DNA of 64,000 nucleotides, taken from positions 542,335 through 606,334 of the forward strand of contig NZ_LMJL01000007.1 of NCBI RefSeq assembly GCF_001429295.1, written 5' to 3'. The DNA comes from Flavobacterium sp. Root935. GTDB lineage: Bacteria; Bacteroidota; Bacteroidia; Flavobacteriales; Flavobacteriaceae. Each line of letters begins with the position of its first letter. Positions within the stretch are counted from its first letter, which is position 1. The position numbers and the translations under genes were made by a program. Under the pieces are notes generated by a model. It was not told where the DNA came from, did not search any database, and saw only the letters and a program-made list of their open reading frames with translations. This document shows, one piece after another, positions 7,762 to 16,177 of this stretch.

Positions 7762-8268
7762 ATGGCTAAGAAAAAAAAGAAAAATCTGAGGAAAAAATTA
7801 TTCATCAAAAATCGGCTGGTAGTTTTGAATGAAGATACTTTTGAAGAAATATTTTCCTTTAGACTTACTTTAATGAATGTATTTGTGACATTTACTTTAG
7901 GAGGTATTTTTTTAATTCTAATTACAACTTTCATAATAGCCTTTACACCGCTTCGCGAGTTTATTCCAGGATATTCTTCTACCGAATTAAAAAGAAATGC
8001 TACAAAATTGGCAATCAAATCCGATTCGTTAGAAACAGCTCTAAAACAAAATGAAGCTTATATTAAAGGAGTTCAAAAAGTATTAAAAGGAGAATTAGAA
8101 TATTCAAAATTTAACAAAGATTCTATTTTAGCAGAAACAGTTGTAGATCCATCAGATTTAAACATGAAAGCTTCTGATGCTGAAATTAAATTAAGAGAAG
8201 AAGTCGCAGCAACTGAAAAGGAACAAAACACCAAATCGAAGGACAAAAAGAAAAGTGACAAAAAATAA
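7762..8268 (+). CDS. Small Lys-rich single-pass membrane protein
   Basis: A 168-residue protein with a very basic N-terminus (MAKKKKKNLRKKLF) and one membrane helix (around residues 42-62, VFVTFTLGGIFLILITTFII). A periplasmic helical segment (SDSLETALKQNEAYIKGVQ) and a Lys/Glu/Asp-rich tail follow. The layout resembles the membrane anchor and coiled coil that precede M23 peptidase domains in Bacteroidota, but no LytM catalytic domain is present; homologues are often simply called peptidase. It lies 11 bp upstream of the GH3 gene and is probably co-transcribed with it. Function unknown. Confidence 0.75.
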   Translation: MAKKKKKNLRKKLFIKNRLVVLNEDTFEEIFSFRLTLMNVFVTFTLGGIFLILITTFIIAFTPLREFIPGYSSTELKRNATKLAIKSDSLETALKQNEAYIKGVQKVLKGELEYSKFNKDSILAETVVDPSDLNMKASDAEIKLREEVAATEKEQNTKSKDKKKSDKK

Positions 8269-8279
8269 TACCACATCAA

Positions 8280-9764
8280 ATGTCAATTAAAGGAATCGCG
8301 GCAAAATTATTTGCCAGTAAAATATACCATCAAACACAAACTTGGGCACAAAAACCAGTCGAAACCCAACAGAGAATCTTTAAGAAATTAATAAAAGAGG
8401 CAAAAGGAACAAGTTTTGGTAAAGACCATCGTTTTGATGAAATAAATACAATTGAAGATTTTCAGAAAAATGTTCCGGTACGAGATTATGAAGATTTAAA
8501 ACCTTATATAGAAAAAGTTGTAAAAGGAGAAGAAGATATTTTATGGAAAGGAAAGCCCATATATTTTGCTAAAACTTCGGGAACAACTTCGGGCGCAAAA
8601 TTTATTCCGCTGACGAAAGAATCCATGCCCTATCATATTGAAGCTGCTCGAAATGCCATCTTACATTATGTTCATGAAACCGGAAATGTCGATTTTGTTG
8701 ACGGAAAAATGATCTTTTTGCAGGGAAGCCCTATTCTGACTGAAAAATATGGAATCAAATTTGGGAGGCTTTCTGGAATTGTAGCGCATTTTGTTCCTAA
8801 ATATCTCCAGAAAAATAGAATGCCATCTTGGGAAACCAATTGCATTGAAGATTGGGAAACCAAAGTAGATGCAATTGTAGACGAAACAATTAAAGAAGAT
8901 ATGTCGGTGATTTCTGGAATTCCGTCTTGGGTTCAGATGTATTTTGAACGTTTGCAGCAAAAAAGCGGCGGGAAGAAAATAGGCGATATTTTTAAAAATT
9001 TTAATCTGTTTATTTATGGGGGCGTTAATTACGAACCATATCGTGCCAAGTTCGAAAACATGATTGGCAGAAAGGTAGATAGTATAGAATTATTTCCGGC
9101 CTCTGAAGGATTTTTTGCCTATCAGGATTCTCAGAAAGAAAAAGGAATGCTTTTATTGTTGAATTCAGGAATTTTCTACGAGTTCATAAAAGCAGACGAA
9201 TTTTTTGAAGAAAATCCAAAAGTGCTGACAATTGGAGAAGTAGAAATAGGGGTAAATTATGTTTTGATTATTTCTACAAATGCTGGGCTTTGGCGTTATA
9301 ATATTGGTGATACTGTTCAGTTTACATCTTTATCTCCATACCGTGTTATAGTTTCTGGACGTATCAAGCATTATATTTCTGCTTTTGGAGAACACGTGAT
9401 TGCCAATGAAGTAGAAAATGCAATGAAAGAAGCCGTTGCCTCAACGAATATTGTAATTAACGAATTTACGGTAGCTCCGCAGATTAATCCTTCAACCGGA
9501 CTTCCATACCATGAATGGCTGATAGAATTTGAAAATGAGCCTGAAAATCTAGAGGTCTTTGCAGAAACTATTGACAATTCAATGCGCAATCAAAACATTT
9601 ATTACGATGATTTGATTACTGGAAATGTTTTAAGAAAAGTCGTGGTTACTAAAGTTTCTAAAAACGGATTTCAGGATTATATGAAATCACAGGGAAAATT
9701 GGGCGGACAGAATAAAATTCCGAGATTGTCGAATAATAGAGATATTGCGGATAATTTGAAGTAG
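8280..9764 (+). CDS. GH3 auxin-responsive-promoter family acyl-adenylating enzyme
   Basis: A 494-residue member of the GH3 branch of the adenylate-forming superfamily. The phosphate-binding motif AKTSGTTSGAKFIPLT lies around residues 98-113. The region YGGVNYEPY and the hinge area LWRYNIGDTVQF (around residues 337-348) are typical. Plant GH3 enzymes conjugate amino acids to acyl acids such as auxin and jasmonate. Bacterial members are widespread in Flavobacteriia, but their substrates are not established. Length matches the bacterial family and the ATG at 8280 directly follows the previous gene. No amino-acid or hormone pathway gene is near, so the substrate cannot be inferred from context. 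Confidence 0.92.
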   Translation: MSIKGIAAKLFASKIYHQTQTWAQKPVETQQRIFKKLIKEAKGTSFGKDHRFDEINTIEDFQKNVPVRDYEDLKPYIEKVVKGEEDILWKGKPIYFAKTSGTTSGAKFIPLTKESMPYHIEAARNAILHYVHETGNVDFVDGKMIFLQGSPILTEKYGIKFGRLSGIVAHFVPKYLQKNRMPSWETNCIEDWETKVDAIVDETIKEDMSVISGIPSWVQMYFERLQQKSGGKKIGDIFKNFNLFIYGGVNYEPYRAKFENMIGRKVDSIELFPASEGFFAYQDSQKEKGMLLLLNSGIFYEFIKADEFFEENPKVLTIGEVEIGVNYVLIISTNAGLWRYNIGDTVQFTSLSPYRVIVSGRIKHYISAFGEHVIANEVENAMKEAVASTNIVINEFTVAPQINPSTGLPYHEWLIEFENEPENLEVFAETIDNSMRNQNIYYDDLITGNVLRKVVVTKVSKNGFQDYMKSQGKLGGQNKIPRLSNNRDIADNLK

Positions 9765-9777
9765 AAATTATTATAAA

Positions 9778-10458
9778 ATGAAGTTGTCAAATAATGCTGA
9801 TAGATATTTCTCTAAATTAAAGAGAAATGAAGAATTTGTAATAAATGCGGATGACTTAATAAAATATTTTGAGGTACATAATATTCCCAAGTTTGAAAAA
9901 ATAATAGAATTCCAATTGAAATTCTCGGGAATAGAGTTAAAAATTGAAAATGATGAATCTTCAAATTTCAATGCTTTTTTAGTTTCTAAAACTGATATTA
10001 AGAATAATAATGAAATCGAATATTTGATAATCGAAAATACTTATTATTTTTTTTGTGGAGATCATCAAACGGCTCAGTTTTGGTTTGTAATCAGTGATAA
10101 AGGTGAAATTTGCACCTATAATAACAATAACGAAACTGTAAATATTTTATATACTTCATTTGAAAAGTTTATTGAAAATTATGCGTTCATTGATTTAGTT
10201 AAACAAAATAAAAAATATGAACATCCTGGATACTATAATTTATTAGATTTTACTCGATTTGATGAATTAGTTAAAAGTTTTACTATCTATGATTCTTCAA
10301 ATGATAAATTTAATAAATGGATATCTAACGGAAGTTTAGTAATTAATAAAGGACTATGGCTCCATGAACATTCTTTTTATATTCACATTTATGGGAAAAA
10401 TAAGGAAGAGTGTGATATATTTCTGAAGTTATTAAAAATTGAAAAAATTATAGATTAA
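9778..10458 (+). CDS. Orphan AT-rich protein, possibly SUKH (SMI1/KNR4)-like
   Basis: A 226-residue cytoplasmic protein with no signal peptide or membrane helix, rich in Asn, Lys, Phe and Tyr. The pattern YYFFCGDHQTAQFWFVISD then GEICTYNN and a late SFEKFIENYAF recalls the SMI1/KNR4 (SUKH) fold: a beta sheet with a G-D-x-x-x-x-x-x-W/F strand and a final helix. The match is loose and I do not assign it firmly. Base composition is clearly AT-richer than the flanking GH3 and DUF6909 genes. SUKH proteins commonly act as immunity proteins against polymorphic toxins, but no toxin gene is adjacent. The start is ATG at 9778, 13 bp after the GH3 stop. Confidence 0.6.
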   Translation: MKLSNNADRYFSKLKRNEEFVINADDLIKYFEVHNIPKFEKIIEFQLKFSGIELKIENDESSNFNAFLVSKTDIKNNNEIEYLIIENTYYFFCGDHQTAQFWFVISDKGEICTYNNNNETVNILYTSFEKFIENYAFIDLVKQNKKYEHPGYYNLLDFTRFDELVKSFTIYDSSNDKFNKWISNGSLVINKGLWLHEHSFYIHIYGKNKEECDIFLKLLKIEKIID

Positions 10459-10543
10459 AGATTAATGATATTGATTTGGAAATAATGATTTCAGAGTAAA
10501 TTATTATTTAATTAGTATTTTCGTTAATCAAAGTACATATTAT

Positions 10544-10561
10544 ATCTTCTATATAGAAGAT
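10544..10561. promoter_or_regulatory. Perfect 18-bp palindrome upstream of the DUF6909 gene
   Basis: ATCTTCTATATAGAAGAT is its own reverse complement and ends 17 bp before the ATG at 10579. Its size and position fit a dimeric repressor or activator site, or a leader structure. No matching copy was noticed elsewhere in the window. Confidence 0.4.
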
Positions 10562-10578
10562 TTATAAAATCAAAAAGT

Positions 10579-12267
10579 ATGAAAGAAACCAAACATATAT
10601 CAAGATCTAGAGCGCAGGAATCATCTGCGGCTATAGAAAAAATGTACATTACAATGCGCCATTTATTCAACCGTGGTTTTTACAAACCAATGGGAGTTTC
10701 TGGCGACAGCTTACGCGAATCATTATTAGCATTACGTCCTGAAATCTACGGAAATATAGCCGAAGAAAAAGTAGAACTTAACGGACTTTTATACGTTATT
10801 GAGCGTTTACCAATCGGAATCGAACAATGCCGTTTTATTAATTTAACTTCTGACGAAGGATATTCTAAATCGCATTTCCAGGCAATTGTTCCTCCAAAAA
10901 GAAGAAGAAACTGCTACAGAATCGACGAAGAACAAATGAACGTAGAAATTACGCGAGGACGTTCTGATATTTATGACATTCTAACGCATTTAACTTTCAT
11001 TTTTATTGAATCTCATAAAATTAAAAACAGAGTTTTAATTGATGACGGAGGAGAAGTTTCTCGCGATTGGCAGAAATTGGAACAAGCAGTTATGCAGACC
11101 AAAAAGCTTTCTCAAGTTGAAAAAGAAAAAGCTATTTCGCACGTGGCTAATATTTTAGCAAGAACTTTCGAAGAAGTTTTAGATATTTACGATGCTTTTG
11201 GTTCTGAAAATGCACCAGATCGTTTCTTGCACGTTATTTATTGGTTAGGAAAATTAGCAATCGAAGAAATTGTTGAGAATAATAAACGTACAATTACTTT
11301 TAGTCCGGTTTTACGCGAGCGTTTAGGGCACCATATTCACGGAGAAATCTGGGCAACAAATATCAAAGAAGTTCTTAAAGCAAACGATTTGCTGAAAAGA
11401 CCAATTCACGTAATTAGTGCGAATATGCACAGTGTCATGAATTCGATTTTTGCAACGCCGTTATTAAAAACAAAATTTAAAGGAAAAACAGATTTCTTTA
11501 TTTACGAAGAATTAAGCAGTTCAGGATCAAAAGAAATTAGAGGGCAAGTTGAAGAACTGGCTCTTAAAAACGGAATGATTTCGCTTCCAGATACTTCTGG
11601 AACGAATATCGACGTTCAGATTTTTGATACGGCGAAAATTGACTGGTCGAAAACCGCATTTTCTTATGCTAATATCAACGAAGAAAAACCAGTTATCATT
11701 GTAATGGATTATGCTTTTGGAGAACAAGCTTATGAAACTATCGATGAACTTTTGAAACCATTTAAGAAAGAGACTTTACTAAATGTAAAATCGGTTTCTA
11801 TTATGGGTAAAGCTGGAATTCTAGAAGGTGGAAAAGGAGATATCATGATCCCTACGGCACATATTAACGAGGGAACTGCAGATAATTATTTCTTCGAAAA
11901 TGAACTTACAGGTGCAATGTTTGAAGGAAATGACATTGATATTTATGAAGGCGCGATGGTTACCGTTCTTGGAACATCGTTACAAAATAGAGATTTACTG
12001 AAATTTTTCCACGAATCAACATGGGGTGTAATTGGTCTTGAAATGGAAGGATCTTATTACCAAAAAGCGATTCAGTCGGCATCTAAAATTAGAAAAAGCG
12101 TGCCGCATGATATTAAAGTTCGTTATGCTTATTATGCTTCAGACAATCCATTAGAAACAGGAAGTACGTTAGCTTCTGGAGGATTAGGAACAACAGGAGT
12201 AAAACCAACTTATTTGATTACAATAAAAATTCTTGAACAGATTTTCAATATAAAAGAACCAGTGTAA
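10579..12267 (+). CDS. DUF6909 family protein with nucleoside-phosphorylase-like C-terminus
   Basis: A 562-residue soluble protein. I recall it as DUF6909 in Flavobacteriia, with moderate certainty. The N-terminal half is helical and basic. The C-terminal half (from about residue 370) has features like nucleoside phosphorylase/AMP nucleosidase folds: VSIMGKAGILEGGKGDIMIP, then GTSLQNRDLLKFF and WGVIGLEMEGSYY. The M-E-G triad and following acidic or aromatic residues mark the ribose site in purine nucleosidases. Enzyme activity is therefore plausible but not shown. Its stop is immediately followed by the ATG of the Wzz-like gene with no gap, which suggests translational coupling to the polysaccharide locus. 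Confidence 0.65.
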   Translation: MKETKHISRSRAQESSAAIEKMYITMRHLFNRGFYKPMGVSGDSLRESLLALRPEIYGNIAEEKVELNGLLYVIERLPIGIEQCRFINLTSDEGYSKSHFQAIVPPKRRRNCYRIDEEQMNVEITRGRSDIYDILTHLTFIFIESHKIKNRVLIDDGGEVSRDWQKLEQAVMQTKKLSQVEKEKAISHVANILARTFEEVLDIYDAFGSENAPDRFLHVIYWLGKLAIEEIVENNKRTITFSPVLRERLGHHIHGEIWATNIKEVLKANDLLKRPIHVISANMHSVMNSIFATPLLKTKFKGKTDFFIYEELSSSGSKEIRGQVEELALKNGMISLPDTSGTNIDVQIFDTAKIDWSKTAFSYANINEEKPVIIVMDYAFGEQAYETIDELLKPFKKETLLNVKSVSIMGKAGILEGGKGDIMIPTAHINEGTADNYFFENELTGAMFEGNDIDIYEGAMVTVLGTSLQNRDLLKFFHESTWGVIGLEMEGSYYQKAIQSASKIRKSVPHDIKVRYAYYASDNPLETGSTLASGGLGTTGVKPTYLITIKILEQIFNIKEPV

Positions 12268-13248
12268 ATGAGTACAAAAGTACCCCACAATTCAGAAGAT
12301 CAAGAGATTGATTTGGCCAAGATTTCAAAAAAAATAGGCAATTTTTTTGAATCTCTTAAAATTTCTATTTTTAATGGAATTCAGTTTTTTGTTCGAAATT
12401 GGATTATAGTTTTAATTTTAATTGTGGCTGGGTTTGGTCTGGGAATGGTTTTAGATAAAACGCAGAAAACTTTTGATAATCAAATAATTGTAACACCAAA
12501 TTTTGGCAGTGTCGATTATTTATATGCTAAAATTGATTTGCTTCAGTCTAAGATTGTCTCAAAAGATGAGGTATTTTTAAAAAAAATCGGAATATCTGAA
12601 ATTCCAAAAATAACTAAAATTGAAATAGAACCAATTGTTGATGTATTTAAGTTTGTTAATAATAATGAACAGAATTTAGAGGTTTTAAAATTAATGACTC
12701 CAAATGGAGATTTGAAATCGATAATTACAGAAAAAACTACAAGCAAAAACTATCCTTTTTATATTATAAGTTTTTCGACAACAGGAATTTTAAAAAACAG
12801 CAATACGGTAAAAGCTTTATTGAATTATCTTAACACCGATTCATATTATGTTGAAATTCAAAAGATTTCATTAAACAATATGAAACAAAAAGTAAAAGCT
12901 AATGAAGAAATACTTTTACAGATAGATGGTATTTTAAGTAAGTTTTCTAATAATGAATCACCAAGTTCCTTAAGAAATGATAAACTCGTTTATTACAGTG
13001 AAAATGTACAATTAAACGATATTATCAAAACCAAAGATGGACTCATAAAAGAAAATGGAGAATTAAAACTTCAGATTAGTAAATCGGATAAAATTATAAA
13101 AGAATGTTCTGTCACGACTAATATTGAGGAAACAAAATCTATAAAAGGAAAAATGAAATTTGTATTGCCAATTTTGTTTCTGTTCTTGTATATTTTTGCT
13201 ATACGATTTCTTAGTTTTTATAAAAGATATTCTATCCTGAACAAATAA
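12268..13248 (+). CDS. Wzz-like polysaccharide copolymerase / chain-length protein
   Basis: A 326-residue inner-membrane protein with two membrane helices. One is near the N-terminus (around residues 47-64, WIIVLILIVAGFGLGMV) and one near the C-terminus (FVLPILFLFLYIFAIRF). The periplasmic middle contains helical segments. This topology is the hallmark of Wzz-type polysaccharide copolymerases that set O-antigen chain length. There is no tyrosine kinase domain. The match is by topology and context, not by a diagnostic motif. The ATG begins on the base after the DUF6909 stop and the lipoprotein gene follows after 17 bp. Confidence 0.65.
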   Translation: MSTKVPHNSEDQEIDLAKISKKIGNFFESLKISIFNGIQFFVRNWIIVLILIVAGFGLGMVLDKTQKTFDNQIIVTPNFGSVDYLYAKIDLLQSKIVSKDEVFLKKIGISEIPKITKIEIEPIVDVFKFVNNNEQNLEVLKLMTPNGDLKSIITEKTTSKNYPFYIISFSTTGILKNSNTVKALLNYLNTDSYYVEIQKISLNNMKQKVKANEEILLQIDGILSKFSNNESPSSLRNDKLVYYSENVQLNDIIKTKDGLIKENGELKLQISKSDKIIKECSVTTNIEETKSIKGKMKFVLPILFLFLYIFAIRFLSFYKRYSILNK

Positions 13249-13265
13249 ATTCTAACGCTAAAATA

Positions 13266-13799
13266 ATGAGCCAAAAATCATTTTATTTTTATTTAATGTT
13301 GTTTTTCACCTTAATTTCCTGTAACCAGAAAAGTGAAAACCAAGCTGCTTCACAAGATAATTTTTCTGTAATTCTGGAGGGAATCTTTGCAAAAAATGAC
13401 AGGATTCAGATTTTTTATTTAACGAAAGATAAAGACTGGAATGATGAAAACTCAGTAATTACTCCCGTTTATGCTTCATCAGAAATGCAGAAAATTCAAA
13501 TAGATTTTCCTGAAAAAATAGTACCCAAAAATATAAGAGTTGATGTCAGCGAAAATGAATATCAATCAAATATTACACTAAAAAATATTTCTGTATTATA
13601 TAAAAATGATACTATAAGCGGTGATAATGATAACTTTAAAATATATTTTTATCCAAATGAATTTATAACATGGGATCCAGTATATTTTGGTTATAAGCTT
13701 AGTAAAATTAATAACGGATATGATCCTTATTTTATGGGTAATGATGTACTAATAGATAAGCTTGATCAGATAAAAAACCCAATTAAAGAAATAGAGTAA
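13266..13799 (+). CDS. Hypothetical lipoprotein of the polysaccharide locus
   Basis: A 177-residue protein with a signal peptide and a lipobox ending at Cys20 (MLFFTLISCNQK). The mature part is beta-rich (around residues 40-140) and has no domain I recognise. Its stop is 29 bp before the start of the next gene. It probably belongs to the same transcription unit as the Wzz-like and polymerase genes. Confidence 0.7.
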   Translation: MSQKSFYFYLMLFFTLISCNQKSENQAASQDNFSVILEGIFAKNDRIQIFYLTKDKDWNDENSVITPVYASSEMQKIQIDFPEKIVPKNIRVDVSENEYQSNITLKNISVLYKNDTISGDNDNFKIYFYPNEFITWDPVYFGYKLSKINNGYDPYFMGNDVLIDKLDQIKNPIKEIE

Positions 13800-13828
13800 T
13801 TCTACAGCAATAGTTTAAAAATTTGAAG

Positions 13829-15016
13829 ATGCGTTTTAATTTTAAAATTATCTTAAATAATGAAAAAATTAGAGAGTATCTTTTTTTTATAGGCGTTCTA
13901 TTTTTAATATTATTACCAAAGGGAGGATTTAAAATTGCAGGAATTCCAATTACTTGGGGCTATTTATATTTAGGATTTCTTTTTTTGCTTTCAATTTTAA
14001 TAATATTAGACAAAAGGAGATTTTTGGTTTCATCAAAACACTTTTTGTGCTGGGCTGCCACTTTACCGTTTGTTATATATTTTTCTATTAATTTATTGTT
14101 TAGGGGCTATGATGGCTCTTTCGGAAATCTAATTGCTTTTTATGTAAGTTTTGGATTTCTCCCTTTATTATTTTATATCTTTTTAAGTTCCTTTTTAAAG
14201 AAAATAAATCAGGAATTTGTTGAAAATTTGCTGACCAATGCCGTTTTTTGGATTTCGCTTTATGGAATAATTTTATTTGCTTTCAAACAAATAACGGGAA
14301 GTTATATCGAAATTCCCTATTTAACTGTAAATGCTGACGATTTAGGCACGCTCGAGGGAAAGTATAACATGAGAGGGTCCTTGTATAAACTAATTTCTAC
14401 TTACAACAACGGTAATATCTTTGGGGTTTGTATGTTAATGCTCTTTCCAATATTTCATAAGCAAAATGTATCAAAAATTAAACTTGGAATTGTAATTTTA
14501 GCTTTACTTCTTACACTTTCAAGAACCGTTTGGCTGGGATTGCTTTTTTATTTTGTCCTTATTTATAGAGATAGAGTTTTTAAACTTGTCAAGGTATATG
14601 CTTTTTTAGGACTTATTTTATTTGTTTTTGCCACCTTTTTAATGAATCGATATTTTCAATATGGTTCATTATCAGGATTTATTTTAGATTCTAATTTAGG
14701 AGGAAGAATAAGCCAGATAAAACAATTTACAGGCTTAAGTTTTTTTGGCAGCCAGACCTTCGATTTTATTGAAGAAATTGTTTATTTATCAATTTTTAAA
14801 CAACTAGGAATTGTCGGTTTAATATTGTTTCTAATTTCTTTTTTTTCACAAATTTACGTTGCGCTAAGTACCAGAAATAATAATTATCCCTATCTTTTAG
14901 GAAGTCTAACTTATCTGTTTGTGTGCTTAAGTGATGGCTGTATGCTTTACATTCCTACTTTAGCATTCTTTTACTTCATTAATACCATGATCTTTATTTC
15001 TAAAAAGAGCGCCTAA
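13829..15016 (+). CDS. O-antigen polymerase/ligase-like membrane protein (Wzy/WaaL type)
   Basis: A 395-residue polytopic protein with about ten to twelve membrane helices and one long periplasmic loop after EIPYLTVNADDLGTLEG, the topology of Wzy polymerases and WaaL ligases. A TTG at 13823 in frame would add two residues, but ATG 13829 is the natural start. The gene runs on the plus strand and its last 57 bp overlap the end of a second polymerase-like gene on the minus strand. Which of the two is polymerase and which ligase cannot be decided from the sequence. Confidence 0.75.
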   Translation: MRFNFKIILNNEKIREYLFFIGVLFLILLPKGGFKIAGIPITWGYLYLGFLFLLSILIILDKRRFLVSSKHFLCWAATLPFVIYFSINLLFRGYDGSFGNLIAFYVSFGFLPLLFYIFLSSFLKKINQEFVENLLTNAVFWISLYGIILFAFKQITGSYIEIPYLTVNADDLGTLEGKYNMRGSLYKLISTYNNGNIFGVCMLMLFPIFHKQNVSKIKLGIVILALLLTLSRTVWLGLLFYFVLIYRDRVFKLVKVYAFLGLILFVFATFLMNRYFQYGSLSGFILDSNLGGRISQIKQFTGLSFFGSQTFDFIEEIVYLSIFKQLGIVGLILFLISFFSQIYVALSTRNNNYPYLLGSLTYLFVCLSDGCMLYIPTLAFFYFINTMIFISKKSA

Positions 15017-16177
15017 AAGCAAAATATCACAAAGAAAATAAATATAAATACCATATTGGCGTACTAAAATGTTTTCTGTGATAAATGCTACTGCAAATAA
15101 AACAGTTACAGAAAAATATAGATATTGTTTCTGTTGTAAAGTTTCTTTTAGTTTAACAAATAACGACCAAATAAAAGCGCAAAACAGTAATAATCCACCC
15201 TTTAATAAAAAATCCAGATATTGGTTGTGAGAGTTTATCCGAAATTTTTTCAATTCAAAATTATTGAAAGGAACGTAACATTCATTTAATTTTTGCTGAA
15301 TTAAATTATAATCCATTCCAAAAAAATGCGAATCATAAATAAGTTTTAAACTGCATGTCCAGCTTGCATATCGCGTAGAATTTTTAAAAGAATCATTAGT
15401 CAAAAAATCAATTGCATCAAGATATCTCTGAGATAATAAGATGATTAGTAAAATGATCACTGCTATACTTATCTTTTGTTTAATGCTTATTGTAATTTTT
15501 TCTCTTTTTAAAATTGCCAAACGCAATAAAACAACAATAAAAAGACCTAAAAGTATATTTCTGGAATTATAGATAATTAAACCAGCAAAGAGACAAATAA
15601 GCATTAAAAAACTGCAGCCTTTAAGCGTTTTGGAGCTTTTTTTAAAATCTGAAACATAGTCGAATAAGAATAAAATTGCAACCCCAATCCACAAGCAAAT
15701 ATATGTTCCGTGAATCTTACAGTAAAATTCCAGATTATAACGGGCTAAGTACCAATCGAAATGATGATTTGGGATATCATTTATATAAAAAACAATAAAA
15801 TACAAACACAATGCACTAACTGCAGCGCTATATGCAAATTGAATTTTTTTTATGTTTTTTGTAAACGAATCTATTCTGTAAAGATAGTAACTAAATAAGG
15901 GAGCTATAAAAAGTAAAAAGCTTTCTCCAATGAGTTTGAAGGTATGATTACTGAAGTAAAATAAGTAGTAAAAGGCAAGAATGAAAAATGAAGCAATAAA
16001 CGGAGCATTTTTGGAACTAACTTTAAAATCACGAAACCTAACCAAGAAAAGTAAAAATAGACCGCTCAAGATCATCAATAAAGACTGAATTGCTTCTAAA
16101 TAATAAATAATAGGAGAAATTGCGAGCAGATAAAGCACCGGAATAACGGCCAATTTTAAAAGAGCTTTAAATTTCAT
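14960..16177 (-). CDS. O-antigen ligase-like membrane protein
   Basis: A 405-residue polytopic protein with many membrane helices and a long extracytoplasmic loop containing NSFKNSTRYASWTCSLKLI and later RINSHNQYLDFLLKGGLL. The H-N-x-Y/F-L-D pattern is the conserved Wzy_C/O-antigen ligase motif, so it is the better ligase/polymerase candidate of the pair. The start at 16177 overlaps the flippase stop by 11 bp on the same strand. Its end overlaps the oppositely oriented polymerase-like gene. Confidence 0.82.
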   Translation of the reverse strand: MKFKALLKLAVIPVLYLLAISPIIYYLEAIQSLLMILSGLFLLFLVRFRDFKVSSKNAPFIASFFILAFYYLFYFSNHTFKLIGESFLLFIAPLFSYYLYRIDSFTKNIKKIQFAYSAAVSALCLYFIVFYINDIPNHHFDWYLARYNLEFYCKIHGTYICLWIGVAILFLFDYVSDFKKSSKTLKGCSFLMLICLFAGLIIYNSRNILLGLFIVVLLRLAILKREKITISIKQKISIAVIILLIILLSQRYLDAIDFLTNDSFKNSTRYASWTCSLKLIYDSHFFGMDYNLIQQKLNECYVPFNNFELKKFRINSHNQYLDFLLKGGLLLFCAFIWSLFVKLKETLQQKQYLYFSVTVLFAVAFITENILVRQYGIYIYFLCDILLLGALFRNKDHGINEVKEC

